Shown piece after piece: positions 12,131 through 24,556 of a stretch of DNA of 64,000 bases. The notes under the pieces were generated by a model. That model did no database searches. It worked only from the letters and a program-made list of their open reading frames with translations, and was not told the origin of the DNA. Within the stretch, counting starts at the first letter, position 1. Every line of letters begins with the position of its first letter. The stretch comes from Gracilaria domingensis (taxonomy: Eukaryota; Rhodophyta; Florideophyceae; Gracilariales; Gracilariaceae), in the NCBI GenBank assembly GCA_022539475.1, contig VCMS01000009.1:74043-138042 (forward strand). Direction: 5' to 3'. The position numbers were made by a program, and so were the translations under genes.

Positions 12131-13503
12131 TTGTTGGACAAGGAAGAGCAACATTTGCAAGCATTACGCACTCCATGCTTTTGCAAAAATGATCCTGAAC
12201 ACAGATGTGGTCGAAAGAAACCTGCTTCCAACATGCAACTGCTATCGGATGTAATTCCGCGCATACAGGAGACCACAATCGGTAAGCTCAGCTTCGCAGA
12301 CGCGTACCGCCATCTTTATTCGTTGTTTTTAGACACGAAGAGCTGTTCCCACCCGGAGATACCACGGCTGGTTTTGGGCGACTTGCTGAACGATGTATTG
12401 CGCGATAAATCGGCTCCAGTAGACGACCCTTTCCTCATTCAACACTCATTCCCTTCCCTCAGCGGCGGACAATCTGCTGCCTCTAAGTCCGCCAATAAAA
12501 GGCACTTGACTCCTTTATCAGCGCTGACGTTGTTATCCCTGACGAGGGGTGTGTCTTGTTCTGTGATTGCAGAGCTTGTCGACGCGATGACTGCGGACGA
12601 AGAACAAAGCGACGAGAACGCACAAGATGGGAGCATCTTGCCGTTAATCGTGCGAGGGGGAAATTCCATGTGTGTAGAGAGCTTTCGCATGATGAGAGAC
12701 GCACTTGATGAAGTACAACTGGGCCCTGACGTTTCCCATCCGCCAGTGCCCGGAACTGAGTGAGGATGGTTTGGAGTTTGGGTTGCGGCCCGCAGTTGGA
12801 GAAAGGTAGAGTGCGATCTGCATGTTGTGTCCTTGCGTCATGCCGATGGTATTGATGACAGGGTATTACTGTTCTTTGATGCTATCTGCGAAGATTGGAA
12901 ATCCCGGTTTGTAGGAATCAACTCTGGAATTGACCGCTCGGACATCCAGCGAAAGACAGTGGAAAATAAGCTTTTCAAGGTGCTGAAAAGCGTAGAGGGG
13001 GTAGGAGAGGTGCAATTGATTGACAAGGAATTGGACAATTATGCGAGACAAATCTTCGCGGACTTGGTGGCAAAGATGAGCGATGAAGAGTTCGTACGGA
13101 TTGTCGATTCGCATGAGAAACGGTCGGAAAAGTACTTGAATAAGGAGCATTTGATGGGCGCTCGCAAAGGGCTTGTGAAAAGTCTACGCTTTAAAAATGG
13201 TTGCGGTGTACAAGCGACTTGTGCAACTAGCAATACAGAGATGGATCTATGGTGCGACTGGCTGGACTTGGTGCAGGATTGGTCGTATGACGAGTTGCGA
13301 GACTTTGCGTACAGTTTGAAAACGCTGTAGGAACGGTATGAAGTGAGCGCGGAGCAGAGTGGGTGCGTTCGGCCTGGACTGGTTTGCGGAAGGACGGAAG
13401 AGAAAGTGGCGATTTTGGACGCAGCGTTGGAACGCGTTTCGGATGCGAGAACAATGGTAAGAGTGTGGTGCTTGAAGCAGATTGGGAAGCATGGCCTTAA
13501 GTG
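12131..13503 (+). pseudogene. Unrecognised helical protein, two in-frame stops
   Basis: A single frame from 12,131 to 13,503 stays gene-like across stops at about 12,761 and 13,328. Segments include a cysteine cluster (CFCKNDPEHRCGRK), then LSFADAYRHLYSLFLD, LSALTLLSLTRGVS, a long charged helical stretch around ELDNYARQIFADLVAKMSD, and DWLDLVQDWSYDELRDFAY. The amino-acid mix looks like a folded alpha-helical protein. It may be the 3' part of the gene starting at 10,997, since orientation agrees and only about 35 bases separate the frames. The function is unknown. Confidence 0.4.
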
Positions 13504-13516
13504 ACAAAACTCAGGT

Positions 13517-13843
13517 TCAACGCATTTGAGCGTCTGGGATTGGAACTGGTCTAACGCTCTGCGCTACTTTGAGGCCTATAAGACGAAATTTGGCCGTATT
13601 TGAACTTACATAGGGTAAACGGAGTGATGCCAGCGCGATGCTTCCGAAGCTCAAGCATCGAAAGAAACGAAATCCTGTGCTGTCTCTTACGAGCAACTCG
13701 TTGTCGCGCCCACCCCAGCTCCTCTGGGAAACAGAAGACACCATCTCCCCGGCAAGAATGCCTAGACTCTTCAATAATCGGGACACAACTTCGGCCTTGT
13801 CGGGCATGACCTTTAGAATGGGGTCGAGGTCAATGGATGTCAA
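13517..13843 (-). CDS. Unrecognised small ORF
   Basis: A 108-codon minus-strand frame (first ATG internal, at KVMPDKAEVV) has plausible composition, with VSRLLKSLGILAGEMVSSV and SLRLPYVSSNTAKFRLIG. No domain is recognised. It lies tail-to-tail with the preceding gene, 14 bases away. It may be a fragment. Confidence 0.2.
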   Translation of the reverse strand: MTSIDLDPILKVMPDKAEVVSRLLKSLGILAGEMVSSVSQRSWGGRDNELLVRDSTGFRFFRCLSFGSIALASLRLPYVSSNTAKFRLIGLKVAQSVRPVPIPDAQMR

Positions 13844-15086
13844 TTGGGCGCTTTAGATGCATTCGTAATTTATGCTCAGAGAGCATTCTACTTCACATGC
13901 AATCAATGCACACAGAGCATCAGCACATAAAAGGCGTATCTAGTGCTGGAAAGCATCGTGAAACTTGTGCTCTCTGGGCATAGAAGGATATCCACAGAAG
14001 CGATTGAGACCACTGCAGGAGATCGTGATGGATCTGATAGAATCTGATATGCCATCTTAGCGTTACAGATCACGGCGCTTGTCACGGCCGCACCTGAATC
14101 ATGAATTATGGAATTGGCGACCACACTGGTCACCTGCTCTTCCGCACCGCTGTGCCCCTGCGCCATTGTGTCACTGACTTTCATCCCTTCAGCTCTTCTC
14201 CGTCGTCGTCCATGCCTTCAAAACGCCACGAGCTCCTCGGCCCACCGCCAAATGGTTATCGTGTCATACTCCGTAGCGTTCAGTGGCGTCTCGTCACTGG
14301 TTTGGGTTCATAAACAGTGTGTCTGATATGTGTCAGGCGGAAGGACATGTGACGCTACGGAGTAGGGAGCCACCTGTTCCCTTACGAATAACTGCTGCAT
14401 GTTGTAATTGTACATAGCATATTGCAAGTCTTTCCTCTTGTACTTTTGTATACTTTGAAGTCAATAATGCCCATCATCTTTTGTTAAGAGGTGTACAAAG
14501 TTCCAGGGGGTTTGCAGCCAGCTGATGGAAATGAGTTTGTAATGGATGGTATAGCTGAGGACCGCATGGAGCCAATCCTCACAATTGCAGATGTTTCTAT
14601 CGAAATAGCGAAAGCCTCGATATTTGCTGTCACAAATGGTGTTTCTAACAGAGTACGATATCGCCTCGAACGCCGTTCGATGTAAGCCCATCCTCAACTA
14701 CTCCCCTTACGCTGTCTTTATCCGGTCATTCGCCCCCTCCTTCACTGTTGCTGTCGCTTTCAGCTCTGCTGGATCAGTACGCTGCGGAATTCGAGCTGGA
14801 AGACCCTTTACATTTCCCGACATTTTCACCTAACTTCTCTTCCTTGTCGCCATCTTTTTTGCCATAGTTGTCGCTGGCTTTGAGGAAGCTAGCTTCTGAT
14901 GCCGTTTTGAGTGCCCGATGATATCCGTTCTATACAGACTAAGCCGAGGCGCTGGCAAACACCTCAAAATGCGTCCTCTAAGGGGACCGACCGACTTGGA
15001 AAGCTGTACCTCGAGCGACAGCAACACAAGCAAAATTTATCCCATGTGCCTTAATCTCAAACTAAGAATGGTATGAAGGCTGTCGA
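13844..15086. other. No recognisable gene; short inverted repeat inside
   Basis: Short open frames at 14,101-14,330 and 14,491-14,830 lack domains. The only clear structure is a perfect 13-bp inverted repeat, TACTCCGTAGCGT at 14,267-14,279 and its complement at 14,352-14,364. Inside the loop there is a smaller CAGTG/CACTG hairpin. This could be a tiny MITE-like fossil. Confidence 0.35.
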
Positions 15087-15992
15087 TTACTTCTCCAAAC
15101 GTGCTGAAAACAGACTTCGAATCACTCTTTCACCTCTCTGATCATGTTCTACACCCAAACAAACTCCGCTCATTCGCTTGTCAGGATAGGGCTTGAAACC
15201 GTGGAAGGTTCGGTTGACCGTATACACGTCCGTGACGTTGTGAACATGATAGTGGGCCTGTACGACATCAAAAACCGCAAATTGACCTGCTTCTGGTACT
15301 GTTGGCAGAAAAAAGGAGTTGGAATCAAAACCATCTTCTCCTCGCCTGGAATGCTTGGAACTTGCAGTAGAAGCTTGCATCTTCTTCTCATGATACCTAG
15401 CCCTTGCAGTTCTATTATATTTCTCACGGTGCCTTTGTCGGTATCTCCTTGATTTCCCGGCCACCCTTGGCTTTCGGGCTACTTTCAAATTATTGTCCGA
15501 ACTGAACGCTTTTTGTCTGAAGCCTGGCAGTATAATTTGATCTCGATCACACTGAACAACATCCAGAAACGGGTTTGCGCCTGACTCACAAACGTAATGA
15601 ATGCTGTCATTGAATGTCTTCTGCACAGGCCCATCCTTGCTCTCGGTATACTGAAACGTGTTTACCGATTCCGGTATCAATTCTGCGACGATAAGAAATT
15701 GCTCGGTTTTGCGCGAGTGGATGCCGGACATTGTGGGTCGCTCTCTTATTTCCCCACGTCGGATACAATTGCTACACATAACAGGAGTCCCCGAACCCTC
15801 TTCTGGGGATCCTGGCGCATATGCTGCTCTCACAGTTTCGCTCGGAGGGGATCCACAAACACTGTGAATTGGTTCATTATAAACTGGGCAGTAGTGGTTT
15901 GGGTCCGTTCCAATAACACCATTTTCAACGCGACACAAACCTTTCCGATGTTCCACACAGTATTGTATCGGTCTTGTGTTTTTACCTCTCAT
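15087..15992 (-). CDS. Cys/His-rich, probably zinc-binding protein with a basic region
   Basis: From ATG at 15,992 the product (about 301 residues, MRGKNTRPIQYCVEHRKGLC) shows an N-terminal set of Cys and His residues: YCVEHRKGLC, a DPNHYCPVYNEPIHSVCG block and a VMCSNC block. Their spacing fits zinc co-ordination. A strongly basic stretch near residues 180-220 (RRYRQRHREKYNRTARARYH) resembles a nuclear-localisation or DNA-binding region. The C-terminal third contains DVVQAHYHVHNVTDVYTV. The frame is uninterrupted, unlike nearly all neighbours. It lies upstream of a CACTA element and might be an accessory gene of it, or a host gene. No family is recognised. Confidence 0.45.
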   Translation of the reverse strand: MRGKNTRPIQYCVEHRKGLCRVENGVIGTDPNHYCPVYNEPIHSVCGSPPSETVRAAYAPGSPEEGSGTPVMCSNCIRRGEIRERPTMSGIHSRKTEQFLIVAELIPESVNTFQYTESKDGPVQKTFNDSIHYVCESGANPFLDVVQCDRDQIILPGFRQKAFSSDNNLKVARKPRVAGKSRRYRQRHREKYNRTARARYHEKKMQASTASSKHSRRGEDGFDSNSFFLPTVPEAGQFAVFDVVQAHYHVHNVTDVYTVNRTFHGFKPYPDKRMSGVCLGVEHDQRGERVIRSLFSARLEK

Positions 15993-16016
15993 TTCATTTC
16001 GACTTCGCCCTTTCAA

Positions 16017-17334
16017 TATATGTTACTAATGTTTGTTCGATAGGTACCGGTGACCTTACGCAAAAGCCGAGAAGGAAGCAATTTAGTATGAAAATGTGCA
16101 AAGGACCGCATCGAGGGCAGGAATGTTGGGCGATCTTGCGCGGAGTTGGGCAGATACCGACGTCTGACGTTTGATTTTATCGTCACCACTCAGAGCCAAT
16201 GAAATGATCTCAAGATCGTCACCCCCCTACCCCCCCGCCCCCCCGTCAAAAAATAATTTGAAAATTCAGCGGTCGCACATGGACACGGATTCAAATATCA
16301 ATTTCTTCGTCCTGGACATTGTGAAGCACACAAACATCTTGCTTTGCGGAGCGAAAGTCCTCACCACCAAGCCAGGAGTGCACACCAGCATCAGGATGCA
16401 GCCAAGTATGTCTTACGTTTTGAAGTCAGGCGTTCTTCGGTTATTCAATCTTCTCTACAACTTCGTGGAGACTAAATTCAGCTACTGAGAATCGAAGAAT
16501 ACATAATTCTCTCCTCTGATTTCACTCACCACTTTGGATCGTTTACTGAGCCTGTTGACCTTGTATTCGTTTTCGCGCTATGTACACTGCTTCTCTAGAT
16601 TCAACAGTGATACGGAAGATTTATGCATGAACTTATCTATACGGCGAACCAAAGCATCACAAGCGAAGACGTCTCTTGTCATGACTATGGCATGTTATGT
16701 ACGTATCGCACTCTATGTTTCCCACTGAGCTCGGTTTGAACCCTTTCCACTTACCGACGTGACAAACTCACACTTCTTGAGTCACAATCGTTTCAAGCCA
16801 TCGATGTTATTCACCCGTTTTGAGAAGCACTTTGATGACTCTTTCACCTTGGCTTCACCATTCGTACCACTAATTTCAACGCATGCAGAAATGTCATTTA
16901 TCTTGGTTGTCCCCAGTAGCATACCGAGAGGAATAGGTTCTACTGCCGAATATTGTTCTTCACTCTCGGAAAACCTTCGTTAAACTCCGAAGAGGATTGA
17001 AAGCCTAGTATATTATTTTTCCTGTTAACCGTACCTGTCATATAATGGTTAAAACTGACGACCTTATCTGCCAATGAAGCATTTTATGCGTGTCCTGCTC
17101 TCATCAAACACACACAGAATCGAGTTTGCGTATCTTCGGTGCATCACTTGGTAGTATGAGCTGTTGTCTTGTCAAAGTTCTCTGGATATCGAGTTTATTA
17201 TGTTCATGATCTTGGATAACAATATTTGCTCTCCAATCAATTCAAGAGGAACTAAATATCTCTCTCTAACATTTCACAATAACTGGTTTTGAATGCATAT
17301 AGGACCCCAACAGCCCACCACCAACCTCTATGAG
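16017..17334. other. Stretch without a recognisable gene
   Basis: Contains a C-run near 16,218-16,245 and several short plus-strand frames (16,171-16,488; 16,534-16,728; 16,759-16,983) without domains. It may be the outer part of the adjacent CACTA element, but no CACTA-type terminal repeats were found. Confidence 0.3.
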
Positions 17335-18825
17335 CTAACCTCGTTTTTCTAACTTCTGTCGTTTGGCCAAGAGAATCTGGATCTGTTCATCAATGGAATC
17401 TATTTCATCATCATGTCCTTCCATGTCTCTGTTATGAACCGGCATTACCACAGGTGAGGATCCAATGTCATTTTTAGGCTTCTCTGTCAGAGAACGATTA
17501 TTTAGAACTGGTTTCGGCGAAGAAGATATCTGCTGAGAGGTCAAATCCCTATTTTCATATCCTCGATTATGACTTTTACGTCTCTGTATAATCCTGGAAC
17601 GATTCTTTCGTACTTCATCAAAGGTTAAGTACGCTCCCGAGTTGGGAGACTCTTTTGTCACCTCCCTTGATAATCTTTTCGAAGAGTCAGATGAATTGGA
17701 CTTCCCCAGAAGTTCAACTGCTTCTCCGTTCTTATTTCCCTACTGCAATTTTGATCTACCTTCGTCTTCATCTGCATCGTTTTCTTCCATATAATTTCGC
17801 TTTTTTTCTTCGGAGTTTCGGACAATGCTTAGCTTCGAAGTATCACGTACCGGATATTCATCATATCGCAAAACCGAGGTCGGTATGTTGTTGGAGCCAC
17901 CAAGCACAGATAAACCCTTTCGAATATCCCTGATCACTTCCTGTTCCCCTTCGGGGCCTTTCACATCGTTCTGATTAGCGTCTCCGATTTTCATTTTAGA
18001 AGGTAGCTCCTGACTAGCCGCTTTATCACCTACTGGTTCTGATGTACGAAATGGAAGGAAATCTTTCTTGGGGGGTGAGAAGGTCGGTGTTGTTACCCCC
18101 ATCGCATTGGTATCCAAAAATTGTTCTGATGACGTTCTTTGACCTTCAGCGCGTTTCTTCACAAAGCTGGACTGACCTTCTCTTGTTTCATTCCTGCTCT
18201 GCAAATTCATATCCGATCCTCCTTCTGCTCCTCGTGAACGACGCAGGCCTTCTCCTGACAAAGATTGTATGAAGGTGCCTTGATGCATATCGTGCCAATT
18301 CCGACCCTTCGCTTTACTTTTTAATCGACGACTGGCACGAGAGACCGCCTCCATGTGTTGCTCAGTAAGCCGTTTGACCATCCAATTATTATGACTGTGT
18401 GCAGCGTAATACGCAAGGTCCGGTATTCGATAAACGTGCTGCATTGCATCCCCCAGCATTTGTTAATCTTGAATACGTGCTTGACTGAAGGTTTTGCGAC
18501 GATAAACTCCTGCAAGTTTGGACGCGAGAACTTCACCAATCTAACGTTTGTGCATTTCGTTTCTTCTTTCAACATCATATCCATCGGAGAAGAGAGCAAA
18601 CTTATTATCCGGATGATCTGCATTCCATTTCTCTGCGACCCATTCATAGTAGTCAGCCACATGAATGTTCTTGGCCCAATCTTTATCACCAGGACGCAGT
18701 GCAGCGGAATGAAATGCGTGCTGGCTCGCGCATTACCGGTGGAATTCCTTCTATTCTTGGCATTTTTTAATGCACTCTTCGCTCTTCTTGACGCTCATAC
18801 GCTGTTTTAGCCTTCTTGCGTGGCA
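17335..18825 (-). pseudogene. CACTA-transposon second protein (TnpA-like), broken
   Basis: The minus-strand reading begins near 18,825 with a very basic MPRKKAKTAYERQEERR. It continues through DKDWAKNIHVADYYEWVAEK, then an AMQHVYRIPDLAYYAAHSHN segment, then a long hydrophilic Ser/Glu/Lys-rich tail to 17,335 that ends IDEQIQILLAKRQKLEKRG, a short coiled coil. The frame changes several times, so the gene is broken or spliced. It is head-to-head with the tnp2 gene, as in two-gene CACTA elements where a DNA-binding partner accompanies the transposase. The partner role is inferred from position. Confidence 0.45.
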
Positions 18826-21800
18826 TATTTAAAGGATTCCGAGAACTTAGATCTATGCACTGTCAAGTGTAAGGGAATTAATTGTCGATGCGGTGACGTA
18901 GATTCCTGCACGACGCGCAGAAACGGAAATGGCGTAGAAGTGACCAATATATCGACAAAGGTGAGTTTTTTGTATGGTTATAACATAGTACAGTTTACTT
19001 TCCTTTCGATGTTATTTCAATAAGTGATGCGATTTTACATCTTTCTTTTCATATGGTGGCCAATACCCGGACGTTGCGCACTTTGAAAACCAGGTTGAAC
19101 AATACTTCCATCTGCATTTTAAGGTCATTGTTCGGTTCTTGCTCAACTTCTCTTCAGAACGCAGTATCAAGGACGATGACTGACTTTCATATTTGTCTTG
19201 CTTCGTACAACTGCGTATGCCGGCCACCTGGAAAACCCGTCTCCTTGAGTACTTTGAAAAGGCACAGGAGAATAACTAACGGACATCTACATGGATTTGG
19301 CCTACAACCTTTGCCGAGGGGCCCGAAGTTGACACAGAACTCTGCAGATATAGAGAAAGCCCTTCACATGCAGCTGTTTTCCAACTATGTACTCACAGCT
19401 GACGAGGAGCTTAGATGCTTGTCATTTGGGTCCGGAAAGTCTCAAGTAGTACTCCGCGTGGGAGACTACTCTTCACCTCTGTCTCATCTTGACGCCTGCC
19501 TACCGGCTTTGATCAATACTCCGTTTACAGGGGCAATCAATGTTCTTGTTTCATGCCCAGAAGGTGAGGTGATTTCAATAGTTTCTCTGTTTGCAAGACA
19601 ACTTCGCATCAACTTTTCATATGGCTGACATACTTTGGTCTTTCTTTTGACTGCTGTGAATCGTTAACACCCAATGCATCATCGAACACTTGACATCTCT
19701 CTCAAAACAAAAGTCGGACCGTCTCAATTTGCTCATGATGGACCTGATGCATTTAGGGAGAGCGACAGCCGCCAGGCCGTAACAAATTATAGAAGAGGTG
19801 AGAATGAACAAGTTGAAAGTTTGAACGATGTCAATGCCATTGATGATCAAAATTATGATACCGAGAGTAACAATGCTATCGAAACAGCCAGTGCCATTCA
19901 CCACCATGTATCTCAAAGCTCTGAACAAATTGAACAGCCCTCACACGAGGAACCTTCACAAACTGATAATATAGAAAGCAGTGACGAGTCGGAGACCGAG
20001 TCAATTTAGTTGGTGATGGAACAACATGGGGCAAGACTTGAAGACTGTGAATGGGAAGCGAGGGTCTGGAAGGGGGACTCATTTGCATCGTTTATGGATT
20101 GGTGCACCCAGAATAAGAAATGGATTGAACTTGGCGTCGAGTTTGGTTCGAAGGTACCGGTAATGGGAAAGATCCTGCGAAACATTAATGCACCATACAA
20201 GTCTTGGCTTACAATCAAGCGCAATATGATCAAATATGGAGTACTTCACACAGTGAAGTACTTGGATTGCCCTGGGCATGAACTTCTCATCCTGGAAAAA
20301 GCGCAAAATGACGAAATAACTTGTGCACAAGTAGAACCTTGCTCTGTTTGCCTCACACTAGGTCACGTTCCGCCAGCTCCTGATGTCTTCGAGTACATAC
20401 TACTGCTACCTCGTTTGCGAAAGTGGGTGTCTTCTGCTCATACCGTGAAGCACCTTTTCGAGTATAGGAAGCCGTTTAGCGTTCGCAGAGCAAATCAGCA
20501 ATCATCCGGGAACTACTTCGAAGACTGCTATGACGGCATACTTTGCAAGTCTGTACTAAGAACTCGAGGTGGTGAAAAAATGGCAGAATTCGATATCTCT
20601 CTGGATGTGTCGACTGACGAATTCGATGTCTTCTCGAGAACCCAGTACGACTGTTGGCCCATAATTGCCATGTTGCACAATCTTCATCCTTCGTTAAGAT
20701 TTCTCATGCGCAATGTCGTCCCTTTGGGGTTCATAAAGGGCTCAAGAGAGCCTGTTCGTTTGGATACGTTTCTGTTGCCTCTAATAGAAGAACTGAAGTC
20801 CATCAATAATGGTCTGGGCACCACGATAAAGTTTGCAGATGGAATGGAAAGGAATGTTAAAGTACACCTTCCTTGAGCAAAGGGTGACGGTCCAGCGTCA
20901 CAGAAAGTCGAAGGTTTGGTTGGAGCTAAGGGAAAGCGTATGTGTCGCTTCTGTGATATTGAGGGATATTATTCTTCACCACGCAAATCATATTACTTTC
21001 TTTCGAAAGTTAAAGTGGCAGATGATCGTTCTAGAAGACGATTGCGTTGGAAAAGATGCTACGATCCCTCAAGGCTCCCTGCGCGTTCTAAATCAAGTAT
21101 TGAGCGAAAGTGGATTGAACTTGCAGAGAAGAACATATCCGATAATCGTCGTAAGGAAATCATCAGAAGCTGTGGAATCACTCGACGCACATCTTTGTAT
21201 GATATTGAGACGGTGGTTCCCTTTCATTCCCAACCACTGGATATCATGCACCTCACGATGAACATGGTACGTTAGATAATGATGCCACTCTGGAAGGGAG
21301 ATCTTATGGTCGCGGTGAACGGTCCTGAATCGAGTCCAAACATTTCCGAAGAATTCATTGTCCACGAAAGATCGTGGTCCAGTATTGATGCGGAGATAAA
21401 AGTCCTTGGTTGCAACACGTCTGAGTCCATGTTGGGGGAAGGATGCGGGAGACATTTTACTATAATCAGTGGAAAGCTGAAGAATGCCGAGTGTTCATTA
21501 TCTACTATGCGGTCGTGCTACTGAATGTTCATATTCCCCACAAGTATCTTCAAGGAATCCGCAAGCTATCGGATCTGTTGGAACTCTGCTTTCGACCTCA
21601 GCTTTTTAATGCTGATCTGGAGCAGAAATACCGACTTCCGGTGGAATTTTTCGGACACTACGAGAAGAACTCCTACAGATATGAAGAACAGCGCGTGCAT
21701 CTCTGCAGATCTACCGTTCATGCGCTATTACATCTTGCCGAAAACATTGAAAGATGCGGGCCGCTTTTGCTTTGTAGTCAGTTTTGGATGGAACGCTACG

Positions 21801-22621
21801 TAGGCTTCGTGAAGCAACGATTGAACTCTACAAACAGAGCAGCAGAATCCTTAACTGAGAATTCAAAGCTTCGTGAATCGTATCGACTTTTCTTTGAACA
21901 TCATTTTGTGGGGAACTGTGGGGAGAATGGCGAAAGCGGTGATTAAGAAGGCATGGGAGCTGAAATTGGAAGTGCGGCCGTAACTCTCTTTCTAAGTCCC
22001 CAACGAATAGCCACCCTTGACTCAAGCATTTTTGGACGGTGGAAAATAAAAGACTTGCTAATGCGTTACGCAACACAGACATGGTGTAGCTGTACCCCTG
22101 CCGATCTGCAAGCAGCTCTGTCTTCTGAGAGGATCATCGTGTATGGCAGGGCAAAGAAGAGATGTGAGGCTGGCGAGATGGATCTTGGTTTTATGACGAG
22201 TAAAAGAGAGAACCGAAGACGTTGTGACTATCTCATTGCTGCGCAGTTTGATGCCGATGAGAAAGAGCGCCAGATATTTTATGGTCATATTCTTCTCTTT
22301 CTCCAGTACAACTTTCGTATTGATGGAGAGGAAGAAACGCATCATCTCTACCTGGCTGAGTGAGTATCCGGGCTGCATCGGGATCGAATGGATGAGGTTT
22401 ATATAGAGAAGCTCGGAGAACGTGTGTTAAACAATGAACGATCTATTGAATGGGTTGGAACTATCTCTCATGGGATCGGATTGATTGAACACCACAGTCC
22501 TAGGGAGCGGTGGCGGCGAATGTTTTTCATCGATACGCAGCAGAGAGTCCACAATCTACTTAGAAAAGGTACTCCGTCTCCAGATGGAATTGACAGATAT
22601 CTGGTGAACGTGTCGGATTAG
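18820..22621 (+). pseudogene. CACTA (En/Spm) transposase, tnp2 family, broken
   Basis: Plus-strand pieces assemble in order. An N-terminal part with GKPVSLSTLKRHRR at about 19,220 corresponds to the 'VS-T-RH' motif near the start of tnp2 proteins. A 20,016-20,876 frame carries DISLDVSTDEFDVFSRTQYD, IAMLHNLHPSLRF and REPVRLDTFLLPLIEELK, the typical tnp2 core where element and host leave a 'W-I-A-NLPP-R' pattern. A 20,916-21,275 frame has a KGKRMCRFCDIEGYY zinc-like motif. A C-terminal 21,443-21,946 frame ends in charged residues. Frames change between segments and stops intervene, so the element is dead. Terminal CACTA repeats were not located. Confidence 0.7.
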
Positions 22622-22867
22622 TCAGTCCAACTCTCGTCTAACATGTGCTATCCGCAAAGAACTGCCCTGATTGAGAAAGATGCTTAGCGATTGAGAACAA
22701 TCTTCAACGTTAGAATGATTAAAATATGTTAACGTGACAATCTGTACTGAATAAATAACACCCCTCGCGCATTCGAATGTTACCTTATGCCTGGTCTATG
22801 TCAAAGCAGCCGAGAAGGCTCTCTGAGGCACTCAGAGGGGTTCGTAATCCGGTAGAAACTTGTTTTA

Positions 22868-22890
22868 TGTCATATGCATGTCGCATATGA
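22868..22890. repeat. Perfect short hairpin
   Basis: GTCATATGC and GCATATGAC face each other across a five-base loop. It sits between the end of the CACTA coding region and the protease fossil. No function is evident. Confidence 0.4.
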
Positions 22891-22989
22891 CACAACAGGC
22901 ACATATCAAGCACCTGTTAGTTATAAAATGTACACACAACAGTAATGCAGACAAGCCATACATACGGCATGTACCTGGCAAGAGATCAC

Positions 22990-23533
22990 CTGGGCTCTGT
23001 TAACCCGCTGACTAGCTGTGTTGGACACCGGCGCAGGTCCGAACTTCATCAGGTTGTCTGAGCTCCGTGCCAGTGAACGAACACGCATCTAAGAGGCAAG
23101 CTTACCGGATATCCGGGACGCGAACAAGAGAGCTATCAAGTCTCTCGGAACGATACGAATTTTCGTTCAATTTGGTAATCATGTTCTCATGCTATCGTTT
23201 ATCGTGGGTGCCACGTTTGTCGCGCCAGTCGTTCTTGGATGCGACTACTGTGACACATTTGTTGGAGCAATTCGTCCGGAGAATAGGGAAGTGGAGCTAG
23301 ACGACGGCACAAAAGTACTGATAGTGCGCAAGCCTTTAAGGCGAAACACACCTACTGTGCGGTTGCCACCTTCGCATGAGTATGAAGCCCCAAAATTCCG
23401 AAGCTCACCTAAGATTCGAGTGTGCCGAGCGACAGTCATACCGCCGAAAGGCCAGGCCTGGGTTCCGGTCGTCACCAGAAAGCACGTACTTATTGTAGTT
23501 CAGGCGAATGGTGCACTCTATCACACACATTAA
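22990..23533 (+). mobile_element. Fossil retroelement aspartic-protease fragment (gypsy-like)
   Basis: The translation contains a retropepsin active-site segment (VLDTGAGPNFI) followed by a beta-rich stretch ending VLGCDY and a downstream linker. This corresponds to a Ty3/gypsy-type protease near the start of pol. Nothing of the reverse transcriptase follows. It is a short, broken fossil. It could be the same family as the gag fossil at 4.8-6.9 kb, but this cannot be shown from the sequence. Confidence 0.5.
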
Positions 23534-24553
23534 TTGCTCGTTGCGAACGGCATGGCACAGGTGGATCCAAAACTTACATGTATCTCTCGGAGGTCGCTGC
23601 TTTCATATCAGAGACGTACGATGCTGCACGTGACCCTGTCTGGATCTTTATACTGCTCACTATGGTGAACTCAAACTGTTCTTCTGCTTCACGTTTCTGT
23701 CTCTTTACAAAATGAGAGTTAATTCACTGTGTTCATTAATGTCTGTAGTATATAGTATGCGACTATGTCTTACTGTTATGGTGGATCCGTTAGAACAAGT
23801 TCTGAGTGACGGGCTTTTTCTTTGTTCGCCGAATACTTTACTTCGATTTACACTCATGAAGGCTTACCAGTGCAAGAAAGTGAATTGTGTGAGTCTGTGT
23901 GTGGTTCAAAGGCTGGTGCAACAGTTTAGCCTGCAACTCTTTTCATCAACGTTTTACTACATTTTTAGTGCGTAATGCACGATGGATTTGCCTCTGCGAT
24001 AAAGATTGAGCTTAGCGAACGAATTGGGGCTAAAAGTTTTCTCTGGCAGCGCCCTTTCTTTCATGAATTCAGGCACTGTCGAGATGTGCTGACTTTCACA
24101 CTACTGTTTGATGTTGTGGCAACGAGGTTGCCAAGATGTTGTAACTGTTTTGGTTTTCAACATCCAGGTGTTTCAGTGTTTTGGTTTTCGCGCCAAAAGC
24201 CAAAACGGTACACAGTTGTCGCTTTTTGTTCTACCTCTGTTTTCTTTGAGGGGTTTCGTCTCTGTTTTCTTTCATTAGAAAGCTGATTGACGCTTCTCTC
24301 AACTAGGTGAAGTTGACGGCAATCTGATGAGAACTTCCAGCGCAGCAAGAGGTGTGCTGGAAGGTTTTGGCTCCAAAATTGGCTAGGCTCCTGAAAATCT
24401 GCCACCATTGTGCCGGTCATGAACCTTCGATTCATATAATATGACAAAGAGTTAGTTTTACACCTGCTAACCAGGCAATGCGCCGGGCTACCTGCGGTCA
24501 TTGCGTTGGCTTTTGTGTTGCGAGTACAGCACACTCATGCTCGTATTCAACAC
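23534..24553. other. Stretch without a recognisable gene
   Basis: T-rich sequence with a few short frames (23,712-23,975; 23,975-24,286; 24,157-24,534 on the minus strand) that show no domain. A repeated TTTTGGTTTTC motif occurs near 24,150-24,190. I see nothing else. Confidence 0.35.
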
Positions 24554-24556
24554 TAA

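Noticed and set aside
16215-16245. C-run as a regulatory or telomeric signal
   Set aside because: A single homopolymer-like run with no repeat period. It is too short to interpret.
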